Source of the DNA: Actinokineospora pegani
Lineage (GTDB): Bacteria > Actinomycetota > Actinomycetes > Mycobacteriales > Pseudonocardiaceae
Length of the DNA: 64,000 nucleotides
Direction: 5' to 3'
NCBI RefSeq assembly: GCF_009745975.1
Contig: NZ_WHOL01000121.1
Span: forward strand, 152,207 to 216,206
Positions 43,169-52,672 of the stretch are shown here, piece after piece (the first letter of the stretch is position 1; each line of letters starts with the position of its first letter). Under the pieces are notes generated by a model, which saw nothing but the letters and a program-made list of their open reading frames with translations, was not told where the DNA came from and made no database searches. Position numbers and translations under genes: made by a program.

Positions 43169-43447
43169 ATGATTACCGCTATCGTGCTGGTGCGGGCTGC
43201 GACGGATCGGATTCCGGAGACGGCGCAGGAGATTGCTGACATTTCCGGGGTGGCGGAGGTGTACTCGTGTGCTGGGGATGTGGATCTCATCGCGGTGGTT
43301 CGGGTGGGTGAGCACGCGGAGTTGGCGGAGTTGATCCCTGGGGCGATCGGGAAGGTGGAGGGTGTGTTGGACACGGACACGCACATCGCGTTCCGGTCGT
43401 ACGCCAAGCGGGACACGGACACCGCCTTCGACATCGGTGTGAGCTGA
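43169..43447 (+). CDS. Lrp/AsnC ligand-binding (RAM) domain protein
   Basis: A 92-residue protein consisting only of the RAM domain of Lrp/AsnC regulators: ITAIVLVRAATDRIPETAQE, VAEVYSCAGDVDLIAVVRVG, then TDTHIAFRSYAKRDTDTAFD. There is no HTH, so it binds a small ligand (typically amino acids) and may form mixed oligomers with full regulators. Stand-alone copies of this kind are widespread in actinobacteria. The first gene outside the integrative element on this side apart from the tRNA. Confidence 0.9.
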   Translation: MITAIVLVRAATDRIPETAQEIADISGVAEVYSCAGDVDLIAVVRVGEHAELAELIPGAIGKVEGVLDTDTHIAFRSYAKRDTDTAFDIGVS

Positions 43448-43448
43448 G

Positions 43449-44489
43449 TCAGACCCGGTAGCGGTAGGAGATCGGGGTCAGGGCTGCGGGGTCGGCCAGC
43501 CAGGGGTGGATGGCGCGCAGGGTGCCGCCGCTGGCGGTGGTGGGGTCCAGGGTGATGCTGTGGACGACGATCAGCATTGTGTTGGGGTGCTTGGCGGCGT
43601 TCAACCGCACCTCGTTGTGGGTGAGGATCACCTCCAGGCCGGGTGACGTCGTGCCTTTCACCTCGACGTACAGGTGTTCGTCGCCTCGGCGGGCGTCGAG
43701 GTCGTAGGACTCCGTCGCGCCCACGTCTACGACGGTGAAGCCCTGGGTGGTCAGGTGGGTGGTGGCCAGGTCGACCGCGTGGCGCTCGATGGCGAGGCGT
43801 TCTCCAGCGTTGAGGCGGAGGCCTTGGCCTCTTCGCTTGCCTGCGGTGGTCTCGGCGGCGGTGAGGGCGTCGGCGACCTCGGAGGTGGCGTCGGTCGCGT
43901 AGACCAGGCCCAGTGCTTTGGTGAGGAAGACCAGGTCGGCAGCCAGGACGTCGTCGGGCGGGATGGCCTCGCGCGGGTAGGCCAGGGCGGCCACGGTGCC
44001 CGCCTCGTAGCCTTGGGCCCGTTTGCTGGAACGGCCCAGCAGGTCGACCTGGTGCAGGACGTCCGGGCGGGTGCCCAGTGCGGGCTTGGCGGCGGCGCGG
44101 GCCCACTCAGCTCGGGCGCGCAGTTCGGGCAGCGGCCGGGTTTGGACGGTGTCCCCCACCCAGTCGGTGGTGCCCTGCATGAGGGTCAGGTAGGCGCACT
44201 CCCCTGCGGCGTCGAACAGGTAGACGACGTACCAGCCGCGGGTGGCGCTGGGCGATCTGCTCGCGGAGAAGACTCTGGCCCAGGGGATCTCGGCGAGACG
44301 ACCGACCCCGTCGCTGGCATCGACGGCGAGGTCGTCGGCGGGGAAGGCCGGGAGTGCGGGGAGTTGGGAACGCAGCCAGGTGACCATCTCGCGGCGGACC
44401 AGGTGGCCGCGGGTCCGCATCGCCGGGGTCTTGTTCGGGGAGTACGAGTTCTGGAGTTCGAGGACCTGTGCCAACGCTTCCCGCATCAC
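43449..44489 (-). CDS. MrcB_N/DUF3883 protein, probable modification-dependent restriction factor
   Basis: A 346-residue protein with two domains. Residues about 1-190 match the MrcB-type N-terminal (DUF3578) domain: ALAQVLELQNSYSPNKTPAM, WYVVYLFDAAGECAYLTLMQ. Residues about 240-346 match DUF3883/NOV_C, a PD-(D/E)xK-like fold, with ESYDLDARRGDEHLYVEVKG (D...E-V-K) and ILTHNEV. MrcB-N domains are linked to recognition of modified DNA, so this may cut modified foreign DNA alone. It starts at GTG 44489 (an ATG follows directly). It converges on the Lrp-type gene with one base between stops. Confidence 0.78.
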   Translation of the reverse strand: MMREALAQVLELQNSYSPNKTPAMRTRGHLVRREMVTWLRSQLPALPAFPADDLAVDASDGVGRLAEIPWARVFSASRSPSATRGWYVVYLFDAAGECAYLTLMQGTTDWVGDTVQTRPLPELRARAEWARAAAKPALGTRPDVLHQVDLLGRSSKRAQGYEAGTVAALAYPREAIPPDDVLAADLVFLTKALGLVYATDATSEVADALTAAETTAGKRRGQGLRLNAGERLAIERHAVDLATTHLTTQGFTVVDVGATESYDLDARRGDEHLYVEVKGTTSPGLEVILTHNEVRLNAAKHPNTMLIVVHSITLDPTTASGGTLRAIHPWLADPAALTPISYRYRV

Positions 44490-44511
44490 TTGATCATGAT
44501 TGCACGAGGGG

Positions 44512-45387
44512 TCAGAAGCGGCCCTCGAACAAGAGGCGGGCGATCTCGGTGTCGGTGGTGCGGCCCTCGTCGTAGGCGCCCTTGTTGTTGAGGTTGTTCA
44601 TGATGGCCAGGGTGTAGCGCTCCGCTGGGCCTGCGAAGCCGACCGTGTTCATCACCCAGCCGCTGTCTTCTTCTGACCAGCCGTCCTTGTTGCCGGGGGT
44701 GGCTGCTGGGCCTGCGCCCCAGACGCCCCATTGTTGGTTGGGGGCTACGGTGCGCATTTCTTTGAGGATGAACGTTCGGTCTGCTGGGGGGAGGGCGTCC
44801 AGGACGTGGGTCATGAGGCGGTCGAGGTCGGCGGTGGTGCACTTCTGGAAGCCCCAGTACGGGTAGATGTCGCTGTAGCCCTTCTGGGGGGCCAGGGAGG
44901 TCAGGCCGTAGGTGGGGAAGGCCCTGTTCCACAGGGTGTGGTCGTGGCCGCCGTACTTGGTCCACAGGTGGGCGGCGGCGTGGTCGTCGCTGGTGTGGAG
45001 CATGGCGGTGATGGCGGTGCGGTCTGCCCGGGTGAGGTGGACGGCGCCGGTGTGGGAGCGGTGGAGGAGGTCGACGACCATGGCGAGCTTGATGGTCGAC
45101 GCGGTCCAGGTGAGGTCTTCGGCGTGGGTGTTGCGCCACACGGCGCCGGTCTCGCGGTCGCGGAGGACCACGCCGACGGTGCCGGGGCGGGTGGCGATGT
45201 AGTCCTCGACGGCGGCGATGCGGCGTTGGAGGTCGCAGTCGAAGCCCGTGGCGGAACAGGGCACAGGGGTCTCCGACGACGCGGCGGGGTGGGGTGCGGG
45301 GGTCGGGGATTGCGCGGAACACCCGGTCAGCACCAGCAGCGCCAGCGGGAGGGCTGCCAGGGCGACCTTGGTCTTGTCCCCGATCAC
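44512..45387 (-). CDS. Lipoprotein class A beta-lactamase-like serine hydrolase
   Basis: A 291-residue exported lipoprotein with lipobox LLVLTGC at about residues 17-23. The beta-lactamase motifs are recognisable but divergent: STIKLAM (S-x-x-K, about residue 97), TSDDHAA in the SDN position (about 132) and NKDGW in the KTG position. Expected to be a beta-lactamase-related DD-peptidase or esterase anchored to the outer face of the membrane. Weak SDN and KTG motifs argue against a classical penicillinase. Its stop lies 22 bases before the MrcB-type gene start, so the two may be co-transcribed. Confidence 0.85.
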   Translation of the reverse strand: MIGDKTKVALAALPLALLVLTGCSAQSPTPAPHPAASSETPVPCSATGFDCDLQRRIAAVEDYIATRPGTVGVVLRDRETGAVWRNTHAEDLTWTASTIKLAMVVDLLHRSHTGAVHLTRADRTAITAMLHTSDDHAAAHLWTKYGGHDHTLWNRAFPTYGLTSLAPQKGYSDIYPYWGFQKCTTADLDRLMTHVLDALPPADRTFILKEMRTVAPNQQWGVWGAGPAATPGNKDGWSEEDSGWVMNTVGFAGPAERYTLAIMNNLNNKGAYDEGRTTDTEIARLLFEGRF

Positions 45388-45425
45388 CGCGGCAGGCTAC
45401 CGCACGCCGAGCGCCCCCGGAATGG

Positions 45426-45468
45426 CCGAAGGGGCGGCCTCCCGGAGTCCGGGTGGCCGCCCCTTCGG
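45426..45468 (-). terminator. Hairpin terminator behind qcrB
   Basis: CCGAAGGGGCGGCC (45426-45439) pairs perfectly with GGCCGCCCCTTCGG (45455-45468) over a 15-base loop, starting 8 bases beyond the qcrB stop on the leftward transcript. Confidence 0.8.
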
Positions 45469-45476
45469 GGTTCGAC

Positions 45477-47150
45477 TCAGAGCTTCGAGGACGGGTCCTC
45501 GGTCGCCGTGTGCTGACCGGTCTCATTCGGACCGGGCTCGATCTGGGCGTGGTCGCCGTGCGCGGCCGCGCGGGCGCGGGCGAGGGCGGCGGTCTCCTCC
45601 GGGGGGTCCGGGGTGAGCCAGGAGCCCTGCACCGGCGCACCGGCGGAGCCGAGCTTGTTCATCTTCTTCGGCACCGAGGTGCCCTGGTACTCCAGCGGGA
45701 GCGGGTGGCCGTGGTCGTCGACCTGGCCCAGCGGCTGGTGCACCTCGATGAACTCGCCGTGCGGGAGGCGCTTGATGATGCCGGTCTCGACGCCGTGCTC
45801 CAGCACCTCGCGGTCCGAGCGCTGCAGGCCCAGGCAGAGGCGGTAGGTGATGTAGTAGACCAGCGGCGGGAGCACCAGCAGGCCGATGCGGCCCATCCAG
45901 GTGGTGGCGTTCAGCGAGATGTTGAACTTCTCCGCCAGGACGTCGTTGGCCGCCGACAGCAGCGCCACCATGAAGTAGGTGATCGCCATCATGCCCAGGC
46001 TGGTGCGGACGGGAACGTCGCGCGGGCGCTGCAGCAGGTTGTGGTGGGCGTAGTCCTTGGTGAACTTGCGCTCGATCCACGGGTAGGCCATCGCGATGCC
46101 GCCGAGCAGCGGCAGGCCCAGGATGAACGGGAAGAAAGACGCCGCGATCGTGTAGTTCCCGAGGTAGATCTCCCACGAGGGCCACAGCCGGATCAGGCCG
46201 TCGGTCCAGCTCATGTACCAGTCGGGCACCGTGCCCGCGGAGATGTGCGCGGCGTTGTACGGGCCGAAGTTCCAGTACGGGTTGATCTGGAACAGGCCGC
46301 CCATCAGCGCGGTGACGCCGACGACGACGGCCATGAACGAGCCGCCCTTGACCGCGAACACCGGCATGATGCGGACGCCGACGACGTTGGTCTCCTTGCG
46401 GCGCACCCCCGGGAACTGGGTGTGCTTCTGGTACCAGACCAGTGCCAGGTGCACGCCGATGAGCGCGAGCAGGATGCCCGGCACGACCAGGATGTGGATC
46501 GAGTAGAGCCTCGGGATGATGTCCGTGCCCGGGAACTCGCTGCCGAAGAGCAGGTAGTGGATCCAGGTGCCGAGCACCGGGATCGACAGCAGCAGGCCGG
46601 ACATGATCCGCAGGCCCGCGCCGGAGAGCAGGTCGTCGGGCAGCGAGTAGCCCGCGAAGCCCTCGAGCGCGCCGAGCAGGAACAGGTTGACGCCGATGAC
46701 CCAGTTGACCTCGCGCGGGCGGCGGAACGCGCCGGTGAAGAACACGCGGAACATGTGGGTGACGATCGAGGCCATGAACAGCAGCGCGGACCAGTGGTGC
46801 ATCTGCCGCGCGAACAGGCCGCCCTGCACGTCGAAGACGATGTTCAGCGACGACTCGTAGGCCCTGGACATCTCCACGCCGCGCAGGTTGTCGAAGGGCC
46901 CCTCGTAGACGACCTCCACCATCGACGGGTCGAAGAACAGCGCCAGGTACGTGCCGGTCAGCAGCAGGATGATGAAGCTGTAGAGCGCGATCTCGCCCAG
47001 CAGGAACGACCAGTGGGTCGGGAAGACCTTGTTCAGCTGCTTGCGCATCCCGCCCGCGGGGTGGAAGCGGTCATCGGCCCACTTGGCGCCCGCACCCGCC
47101 GCGCGCATGGCGGGGTTGCTCGGCTTGGTGGGAGTTGTGATAGCGCTCAT
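45477..47150 (-). CDS. qcrB: Cytochrome bc1 complex cytochrome b subunit
   Basis: A 557-residue integral membrane subunit that oxidises menaquinol. It contains typical QcrB blocks: [40 protein letters not shown] then [20 protein letters not shown] (haem histidines), and [16 protein letters not shown]. The actinobacterial C-terminal extension of roughly 120 residues is present. ATG overlaps the qcrA stop (ATGA). Last gene of the leftward ctaE-qcrC-qcrA-qcrB cluster. Confidence 0.97.
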   Translation of the reverse strand: MSAITTPTKPSNPAMRAAGAGAKWADDRFHPAGGMRKQLNKVFPTHWSFLLGEIALYSFIILLLTGTYLALFFDPSMVEVVYEGPFDNLRGVEMSRAYESSLNIVFDVQGGLFARQMHHWSALLFMASIVTHMFRVFFTGAFRRPREVNWVIGVNLFLLGALEGFAGYSLPDDLLSGAGLRIMSGLLLSIPVLGTWIHYLLFGSEFPGTDIIPRLYSIHILVVPGILLALIGVHLALVWYQKHTQFPGVRRKETNVVGVRIMPVFAVKGGSFMAVVVGVTALMGGLFQINPYWNFGPYNAAHISAGTVPDWYMSWTDGLIRLWPSWEIYLGNYTIAASFFPFILGLPLLGGIAMAYPWIERKFTKDYAHHNLLQRPRDVPVRTSLGMMAITYFMVALLSAANDVLAEKFNISLNATTWMGRIGLLVLPPLVYYITYRLCLGLQRSDREVLEHGVETGIIKRLPHGEFIEVHQPLGQVDDHGHPLPLEYQGTSVPKKMNKLGSAGAPVQGSWLTPDPPEETAALARARAAAHGDHAQIEPGPNETGQHTATEDPSSKL

Positions 47151-48283
47151 GACTTCCGCTCCCAGAAGGCGGGGCCGATAGCTTCGTTGAAATCGTGCCT
47201 TGCGTAAAGGTAACCCGTTTCCTCATCGAGGGCGATGGGGAGCTGGGCCAGCTTGCGCGTGGCCGGACCGAATACCGGCTTGGCGTAGGCCAGGGCGTCG
47301 AACTGCGACTGGTGGCACGGGCACAGAATCCTGTTCGTGCGCTGCTCGTACAGGGAGGTCGGGCAGCCGAGGTGGCTGCAGATCTTCGTGTACGCGTAGT
47401 AGTCGCCGTAGTTGTAGTCCTCCTGGCCCTGGTGCTTGACCACCTTCGCGGAGTCCTCGGGGCGCAGCCGGATCAGCATGACCGGGTTGTCCGCGCGCTT
47501 GAGCGCGTGGGCCAGGGCCGTGTGGCTGCCGCGCTCCGACTCGCGGAACGGGAACACCGTCTCCATGGCGCCCGCGTCGAGGTCCTCCGGCTTGACCAGG
47601 GAGACCTCTTCCGGGATGCCGGTGGCCCGGCGCAGGAAGACGCGCTCGCCGTCGGTGTTCTGCCAGCCGGTGTGCCACAGCGAGTCCTTGGTCTCGCTGT
47701 CGGCCCAGGGGTTCTTGACCAGGCCACCGAGGGCGAACACGCCCAGGCCCAGGCCCATGACGCCTGCGCCGAGCCCGGCGCTGCGCTTGATCAGCGAGCG
47801 GCGCGCGATGCCGCTGCGGTCGCCGGAGTCGGACAGGTGGGCCAGCAGGGTGGCCTTGTCCAGCTCGGTCGAGCCGCCCTCGTGCCGCTGCTGGACCGCG
47901 ACCTCGTGCGGGATGAACTTCTTGGTGTAGAGCAGCGCGCCGATGCCGATGGCGCTGATGGACACGCCCAGGGTCAGGCCGAGCATCGGGGTGTAGAGCG
48001 AGTACAGGGTGTGTCCCGGCTGGTCCGGGGCGACGTAGGCCGACGGCCACGCGACGAACACCACGATGAAGGCCAGGCCCGCCAGCGCGGCGAGGAGGAA
48101 CCACAGCGCGACCAGGCGCTCCGCGCGCTTCTCGGCCCGGGTGCCCTTGACCGGCCAGGGGTCCGGGTACTCGACCAGCTCCACGCCGTCGAGCTTCCCG
48201 CCCAGCTTGACCAGGTCCTCGCGGGACATCTCCGCGAGCGCCGCCTCACTGGGAAGCTTCTGCTCCGGATCGGACGAACTCAT
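47147..48283 (-). CDS. qcrA: Cytochrome bc1 complex Rieske iron-sulfur subunit
   Basis: 378 residues. Three membrane helices near residues 57-185 (actinobacterial type) precede the Rieske domain with [13 protein letters not shown] and CPCHQSQFD, supplying two Cys and two His for the [2Fe-2S] cluster. Transfers electrons from menaquinol to the dihaem cytochrome QcrC. Coupled at both ends by four-base overlaps (qcrC stop and qcrB start). Confidence 0.97.
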   Translation of the reverse strand: MSSSDPEQKLPSEAALAEMSREDLVKLGGKLDGVELVEYPDPWPVKGTRAEKRAERLVALWFLLAALAGLAFIVVFVAWPSAYVAPDQPGHTLYSLYTPMLGLTLGVSISAIGIGALLYTKKFIPHEVAVQQRHEGGSTELDKATLLAHLSDSGDRSGIARRSLIKRSAGLGAGVMGLGLGVFALGGLVKNPWADSETKDSLWHTGWQNTDGERVFLRRATGIPEEVSLVKPEDLDAGAMETVFPFRESERGSHTALAHALKRADNPVMLIRLRPEDSAKVVKHQGQEDYNYGDYYAYTKICSHLGCPTSLYEQRTNRILCPCHQSQFDALAYAKPVFGPATRKLAQLPIALDEETGYLYARHDFNEAIGPAFWERKS

Positions 48284-49077
48284 GCTTTAGCCCCAATCCA
48301 CAGGGTCACACCGACCAGCGCGGCGATGCCCACGATGAATGCGATCAGGCCCTCCGACTGGGGCCCGAGCCCGCCCAGCGGGTTGCCACCGGGGTTGTTG
48401 TTCCCGTCGGTGACCGACTTGACGTAGGCGATGATGTCCTTCTTCTCCTCCGGCGTGAGCTGCCGGTCGGAGAACTTGGGCATGTTCTGCGGACCGGTCA
48501 GCATCGCGGCGTAGATCTCGGTCTCGGTGACGCCGTCGAGCGCGGGCGCGTACTTGCCGGAGGACAGGGCGCCGCCGCGGCCGGTGAAGTTGTGGCAGGA
48601 GGCGCAGTTGAGGCGGAACAGCTCGCCGCCGCGCGCGGGGTTGTCGCCGACCAGCTCGCCGCCCGAGGCGTTGGGGAGCTGGACGCCGCCGCCGTGTGAC
48701 TGCACGAACGCGCCCAGGGCGTCGATCTCCTCGGGGGAGAGCTTCACGGGCTTGCGGGGGGCCTGGGCCTCCTGGCGCACCGCGGGCATCCGCCCGGTCG
48801 CCGTCTGGAAGTACACCGAGGCCTGGCCGATGCCGATGAGGCTGGGGCCGCGGTCCTCCACGCCCTCCAGGTTCGCGCCGTGGCAGGAGATGCAGGTGTT
48901 GTTGTAGACCTGCTCACCCTTGCGCACCAGGGCCGCGTTGTCCTGGGCCTGGGCCACCGGCGGCTCCGGCGCCAGCGCGGAGTAGGCGAAACCGACCGAC
49001 AGCAGCCCGAAACCGAGGGCGAGGAGCCCGGCCAGGCGCCTGCGGAACTTGCCACGACTGCGTGGTTTGTTGGTCAT
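48280..49077 (-). CDS. qcrC: Cytochrome bc1 complex dihaem cytochrome c subunit
   Basis: 265 residues: N-terminal signal/anchor helix (LAGLLALGFGLLSVGFAYSA), two CxxCH haem-binding motifs (NTCISCHGANL about residue 57; LNCASCHNFTG about 157), and a C-terminal membrane helix (GLIAFIVGIAALVGVTLWIG). In actinobacteria QcrC feeds electrons directly to the aa3 oxidase, so it bridges to the ctaE/ctaC products. Coupled to qcrA. Confidence 0.97.
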   Translation of the reverse strand: MTNKPRSRGKFRRRLAGLLALGFGLLSVGFAYSALAPEPPVAQAQDNAALVRKGEQVYNNTCISCHGANLEGVEDRGPSLIGIGQASVYFQTATGRMPAVRQEAQAPRKPVKLSPEEIDALGAFVQSHGGGVQLPNASGGELVGDNPARGGELFRLNCASCHNFTGRGGALSSGKYAPALDGVTETEIYAAMLTGPQNMPKFSDRQLTPEEKKDIIAYVKSVTDGNNNPGGNPLGGLGPQSEGLIAFIVGIAALVGVTLWIGAKA

Positions 49078-49138
49078 TGAACGGCAACCCTTGCTGTCAG
49101 TTCGGGCTCGGCGAAGCGGTGGTGGGGAGCTGTGCGCG

Positions 49139-49765
49139 TCATGGCACCAGGTAGACGACCGCGAACAGGCCGATCCACACGACGTCGACGAAGTGCCAGT
49201 AGTACGAGACCACGATGGCCGAGGTGGCCTGGGCGGGCGTGAACTTGCTCAGCTTCGTCCTGATGAGCAGGTACACGAACGCGACGAGGCCGCCGATGAC
49301 GTGCAGGCCGTGGAAGCCGGTCGCGAGGAAGAAGACCGTCCCGAACGGACCCGACGGGATGGTCAGACCCTCGTGGACCAGCTCGTAGTACTCGTAGGCC
49401 TGACCGCCCACGAACACCGCGCCCATGATCAGCGTCAGGATGTACCAGCGCCGGAGGCCGAACACGTCCCCGCGCTCGGCGGCGAAGACGCCGAGCTGGC
49501 AGGTGAACGACGAGGCCACCAGGATGATCGTGAACGGCAACGCGTACGCCACGTTGAGTTCGAACGGCTCACCGTTGGCCAGCGGGGGCGGCCAGGACCC
49601 CGTCGAGTTCTGCGCCTTGACCGTGAAGAACATGGCGAAGAGCCCGGCGAAGAACATCAGCTCGCTGGAGAGCCAGACGATGGTGCCGACGCTGACCATG
49701 TTCGGCCGGTTCAGCGAGTGCACACGCTGGCCAATGGAGGGCGCTGCAGCAGTCACGCGTCGCAT
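49139..49765 (-). CDS. ctaE: Cytochrome c oxidase subunit III
   Basis: 208 residues with the signature [20 protein letters not shown] and five membrane helices, standard for actinobacterial CtaE. Part of the aa3 oxidase that forms a supercomplex with bc1. ATG 49765 has AGGA four bases upstream; GTG 49756 is a possible alternative start that fits the family N-terminus ([10 protein letters not shown]). First gene of the leftward respiratory cluster, 61 bases before qcrC. Confidence 0.95.
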   Translation of the reverse strand: MRRVTAAAPSIGQRVHSLNRPNMVSVGTIVWLSSELMFFAGLFAMFFTVKAQNSTGSWPPPLANGEPFELNVAYALPFTIILVASSFTCQLGVFAAERGDVFGLRRWYILTLIMGAVFVGGQAYEYYELVHEGLTIPSGPFGTVFFLATGFHGLHVIGGLVAFVYLLIRTKLSKFTPAQATSAIVVSYYWHFVDVVWIGLFAVVYLVP

Positions 49766-49868
49766 TATGTCCTGCGGTTACGCGCCACGCCCGGGCGGGG
49801 CGCGCATGGACCGCGTCACACCCAGGACACATCCCCGATATGCGCATGGATGCGCAAAAGGAGTCCCG

Positions 49869-50315
49869 ATGTCGCTCATGGACCGGGTTCGCGGGCTGTT
49901 CCGGCGCCCCGAGCCGGAGCCCCTGGACGTGCACGCCCCGGGTTTGGCGGTGGTCGCGTCGTGTGACGACCCGGCCGTCGCGCCCTCCTCGGTGCTGGCC
50001 GCCTCGAAGGGGTGGGCGGAGGACGGGCAGGCCGTGTTGCGGTACCGGCTGGAGCTGCCCGCCGCCCGGGTGGGCGAGGCTTCGGGGTTGATCGGTCAAG
50101 ACGGCTATGAACTGCGGGTGGACGGAGAGGAAACGGCGGACCCGGTGCGGTGCGCGGCGCTGCGGGCGGGGATCGTCACCGCGTTGGCGGTCGCGCGCGA
50201 CCACTCGCGGATGGCGAGCCTGGCGCAGCGGCTGGGCGGGGACGCCATCGGCTGGGACGTGCTGCAACCACGGGAGGGTGAGACCGATAACATCGGGGTG
50301 CCCGACCTGACCTGA
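49869..50315 (+). CDS. Conserved actinobacterial hypothetical protein
   Basis: A 148-residue cytosolic protein (SLMDRVRGLFRRPEPEPLDV; WAEDGQAVLRYRLELPAARV; CAALRAGIVTALAVARDHSR). The ATG at 49869 has AAAAGGAG upstream. Divergent from ctaE and followed by a receiver-like protein and trpD on the same strand. No known function; no catalytic motif. Context with ctaE and trpD is often kept in related genomes, as far as I recall. Confidence 0.8.
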   Translation: MSLMDRVRGLFRRPEPEPLDVHAPGLAVVASCDDPAVAPSSVLAASKGWAEDGQAVLRYRLELPAARVGEASGLIGQDGYELRVDGEETADPVRCAALRAGIVTALAVARDHSRMASLAQRLGGDAIGWDVLQPREGETDNIGVPDLT

Positions 50316-50332
50316 GCGTAAGGACGCCGCGC

Positions 50333-50761
50333 ATGAGCACTCAGCCCATGAAGACCATGGTGCCCCTGAAGATCATGGTGTTCAGCCACCGGCCCGAGGT
50401 GCGCGAGACGATCATCACAGCGGTGGGCAGGCGCCCGGCCGCGGACGTGGGGCGGGTGTCCTTCGTCGAGGTCGGCACGGTCGCCGAGGTGCTGATGACG
50501 ATGGACGCGGGCGGCGTCGACCTGGCCATCCTCGACGGTGAGGCGCAGCCGACCGGCGGCATCGGCCTGTGCAGGCAGCTCAAGGACGAGATCACCGACT
50601 GTCCCCCGATCGTGATCGCGGTGCGCCGCAAGGACGACCGCTGGCTGGCCACCTGGTCGCGCGCCGAGGGCGTGCTGGTGCACCCGCTCGACCCGCTGAC
50701 CGCCGCGGAGACCGTGGCCGACGTGCTGCGCTCCACGCGCCTGCCCGTCGCGCGCGGCTGA
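50333..50761 (+). CDS. Receiver-domain-like (atypical response regulator) protein
   Basis: A 142-residue protein with the alpha/beta pattern of a CheY-like receiver: [40 protein letters not shown] (phospho-acceptor position at LDGEAQP), [37 protein letters not shown]. The N-terminal acidic pair of receivers is replaced, so phosphorylation is doubtful. No output domain. Starts 17 bases after the preceding gene; trpD begins 8 bases after it. Confidence 0.75.
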   Translation: MSTQPMKTMVPLKIMVFSHRPEVRETIITAVGRRPAADVGRVSFVEVGTVAEVLMTMDAGGVDLAILDGEAQPTGGIGLCRQLKDEITDCPPIVIAVRRKDDRWLATWSRAEGVLVHPLDPLTAAETVADVLRSTRLPVARG

Positions 50762-50769
50762 GCCCGGCC

Positions 50770-51816
50770 ATGCCCGCCGTCCCCACCTGGCCCGGCCTGC
50801 TCAACCGCCTGATCGAGGGCGCCGACCTGGCCCGGGACGAGACGACCTGGGCGATGGACGAGATCATGTCCGGCGGCGCCACGCAGGCCCAGATCGCCGG
50901 GTTCGCGGTGGCGCTGCGCGCCAAGGGCGAGACCGCCGACGAGATCGCGGGCATGGCCGAGGGCATGCTCTCCCACGCCAGGCCGCTGCGGGTCGACGGC
51001 CCCGCGGTCGACGTCGTCGGCACCGGCGGGGACGGCGCGCACACGGTCAACATCTCCACCATGGCCTCGATCACCACCGCCGCGGCGGGGGTCCCGGTGG
51101 TCAAGCACGGCAACCGCTCGTCGTCGTCGAAGTGCGGCACCGCGGACGTGCTCGAGGAGCTGGGCGTGGCCATCGAGCTGCCCCCCGAGGGCGTGGCGGC
51201 GTGCGTGGCCGAGGTCGGCATCGGCTTCTGCTTCGCCCCGGTGTTCCACCCGGCGTTCCGGATGACCGGCCCGCCCCGGCGCGAGCTGGGCATCCCGACC
51301 GCGTTCAACGTCCTGGGCCCGCTGACCAACCCGGCGCGGATCGCCGCCGGGCTGGTGGGCTGCGCCAACGCCAGGATGGCCCCGATCCTCGCGGCGGTGT
51401 TCGCCGGGCGCGGCGCGAGCGTGCTGGTCGTGCGCGGCGACGACGACCTGGACGAGATCACCACGACGACGACGACGCGGGCGTGGGTGGCCACCGGCGG
51501 GACGGTGCGCGAGGAGGTCATCGACCCGGCTCGGCTGGGCATCGCCCCGGCCGCCCCGGCCGACCTCAAGGGCGGGGAGGCCCCGTTCAACGCCCAGGTC
51601 GTGCGGGACCTGGTGGCGGGCAAGCCGGGACCGGTCCGGGACGCGGTGCTGCTCAACGCGGCCGGGGCGATCGCGGCTTTCCACGGGTTCGGCTCGGACC
51701 TGCACGCGGACCTGGCGGCGGGGCTGGAGCAGGCGGCGCGGGCTCTGGACTCCGGGGCGGCGGCGGCGCTGTTGGAGCGGTGGACGACCGTCTCGCAGCG
51801 GCTCGCGGGCGACTAG
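50770..51816 (+). CDS. trpD: Anthranilate phosphoribosyltransferase
   Basis: 348 residues. The family motifs are present: [20 protein letters not shown] (PRPP-binding, about residues 78-97), [20 protein letters not shown] (about 111-130) and the metal-binding DDDLDEIT (about 227). It adds phosphoribose to anthranilate in tryptophan synthesis. The stop codon TAG at 51814-51816 consists of the TA target dinucleotide plus the first base of a MITE-like element, so the insertion set or replaced the natural end. Confidence 0.96.
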   Translation: MPAVPTWPGLLNRLIEGADLARDETTWAMDEIMSGGATQAQIAGFAVALRAKGETADEIAGMAEGMLSHARPLRVDGPAVDVVGTGGDGAHTVNISTMASITTAAAGVPVVKHGNRSSSSKCGTADVLEELGVAIELPPEGVAACVAEVGIGFCFAPVFHPAFRMTGPPRRELGIPTAFNVLGPLTNPARIAAGLVGCANARMAPILAAVFAGRGASVLVVRGDDDLDEITTTTTTRAWVATGGTVREEVIDPARLGIAPAAPADLKGGEAPFNAQVVRDLVAGKPGPVRDAVLLNAAGAIAAFHGFGSDLHADLAAGLEQAARALDSGAAAALLERWTTVSQRLAGD

Positions 51817-51978
51817 GTCGTGTTTCGGAAATCGGTTCGATGAGAGTCGTGATCGGGGTGGTTTCTGGCGGTGCGGGGTGGAGGTGCTGGTACCGGGGTT
51901 GTACCGGTGCCTTCGCCCCGTGCCGTCAGGGGCCGCTCCGGCGCGGCTATCGCGGACAGCGGCTTTCGAAACACGACC
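51816..51978. mobile_element. MITE-like element, 163 bp, long copy
   Basis: Ends GGTCGTGTTTCG and CGAAACACGACC form perfect 12-bp terminal inverted repeats, flanked by TA on both sides (51814-51815 and 51979-51980). It carries no gene. A second copy at 53937-54026 shares both arms (left arm through GATGAGAGTCGTGATCGGGG, right arm GCGGCTATCGCG) but lacks about 73 internal bases. TA duplication and size suggest a non-autonomous relative of an IS630/mariner-type element. Confidence 0.8.
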
Positions 51979-52190
51979 TAGGCCGGTTTTCCTCGGGCCC
52001 CGATGGCGACTTGGTCGCGGTCGGGGCCCGAGTCGCTGTCGGGGCCCGCTTCCCGGTCACAAGGCGACTTCAAGATCATTCTGTCCTGGGGACCCCCGAT
52101 TTCCACGCTAGTGGAGGGGTCTGACAAGTCGGGGGCGGTGGGGCGCGTCTGTCCACAGGCGGCGAGGCGCTCCACAGGGGGCAGACGAGC

Positions 52191-52226
52191 GGCGAGGCCC
52201 TCCCCGGACTCGGGGAGGGCCTCGCC
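52191..52226 (-). terminator. Hairpin terminator behind ctaF
   Basis: GGCGAGGCCCTCCCC (52191-52205) and GGGGAGGGCCTCGCC (52212-52226) form a perfect 15-bp stem with a 6-base loop, 14 bases beyond the ctaF stop. Between this and the MITE (51981-52190) I see no gene. Confidence 0.82.
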
Positions 52227-52240
52227 TGTGTGCGTCTTCG

Positions 52241-52642
52241 TCAGTCCGTGGAGTTCGGGCGGGTGTGGTACTCGAACACCAGGCCGCCGACGGTCATCAG
52301 GATCAGGACCGTGGAGATGACCAGGAGCCAGACCTGCCAGAAGGCCATGGCCACGCCCGCCAAGGCGGCGGAGGCGGCGATGCCCACGGGCCAGTAGCTG
52401 CCCGGGGAGAAGAAGCCCAGTTCGCCCGCGCCGTCGCTGATCTCGGCGTCCGGGTTGTCCTCCGGACGCTGCTCGAGGCGGCGGGCGATGAAGTGGAAGT
52501 AGGACCCGATGATGAGCGAGAGCCCACCGGTCAGGACCAGGGCCGTGGTGCCGACCGCCTCGCCCGCCCACAGGCCGTAGACGATGGCGGAGAGGAAGAA
52601 GAAGCCCGTCGTGACATCGAAGAGCCTGGCTTCGACCTTCAT
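52241..52642 (-). CDS. ctaF: Cytochrome c oxidase subunit IV (actinobacterial)
   Basis: 133 residues with four membrane helices; starts MKVEARLFDVTTGFFFLSAI as in actinobacterial CtaF, and has the SPGSYWPVGIAASAALAGVA block. Structural subunit of aa3 oxidase. Follows ctaC by 30 bases on the same strand. Confidence 0.93.
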   Translation of the reverse strand: MKVEARLFDVTTGFFFLSAIVYGLWAGEAVGTTALVLTGGLSLIIGSYFHFIARRLEQRPEDNPDAEISDGAGELGFFSPGSYWPVGIAASAALAGVAMAFWQVWLLVISTVLILMTVGGLVFEYHTRPNSTD

Positions 52643-52672
52643 GCTGTCCTCGCCTTCAAGGTGCGGGGCGTC

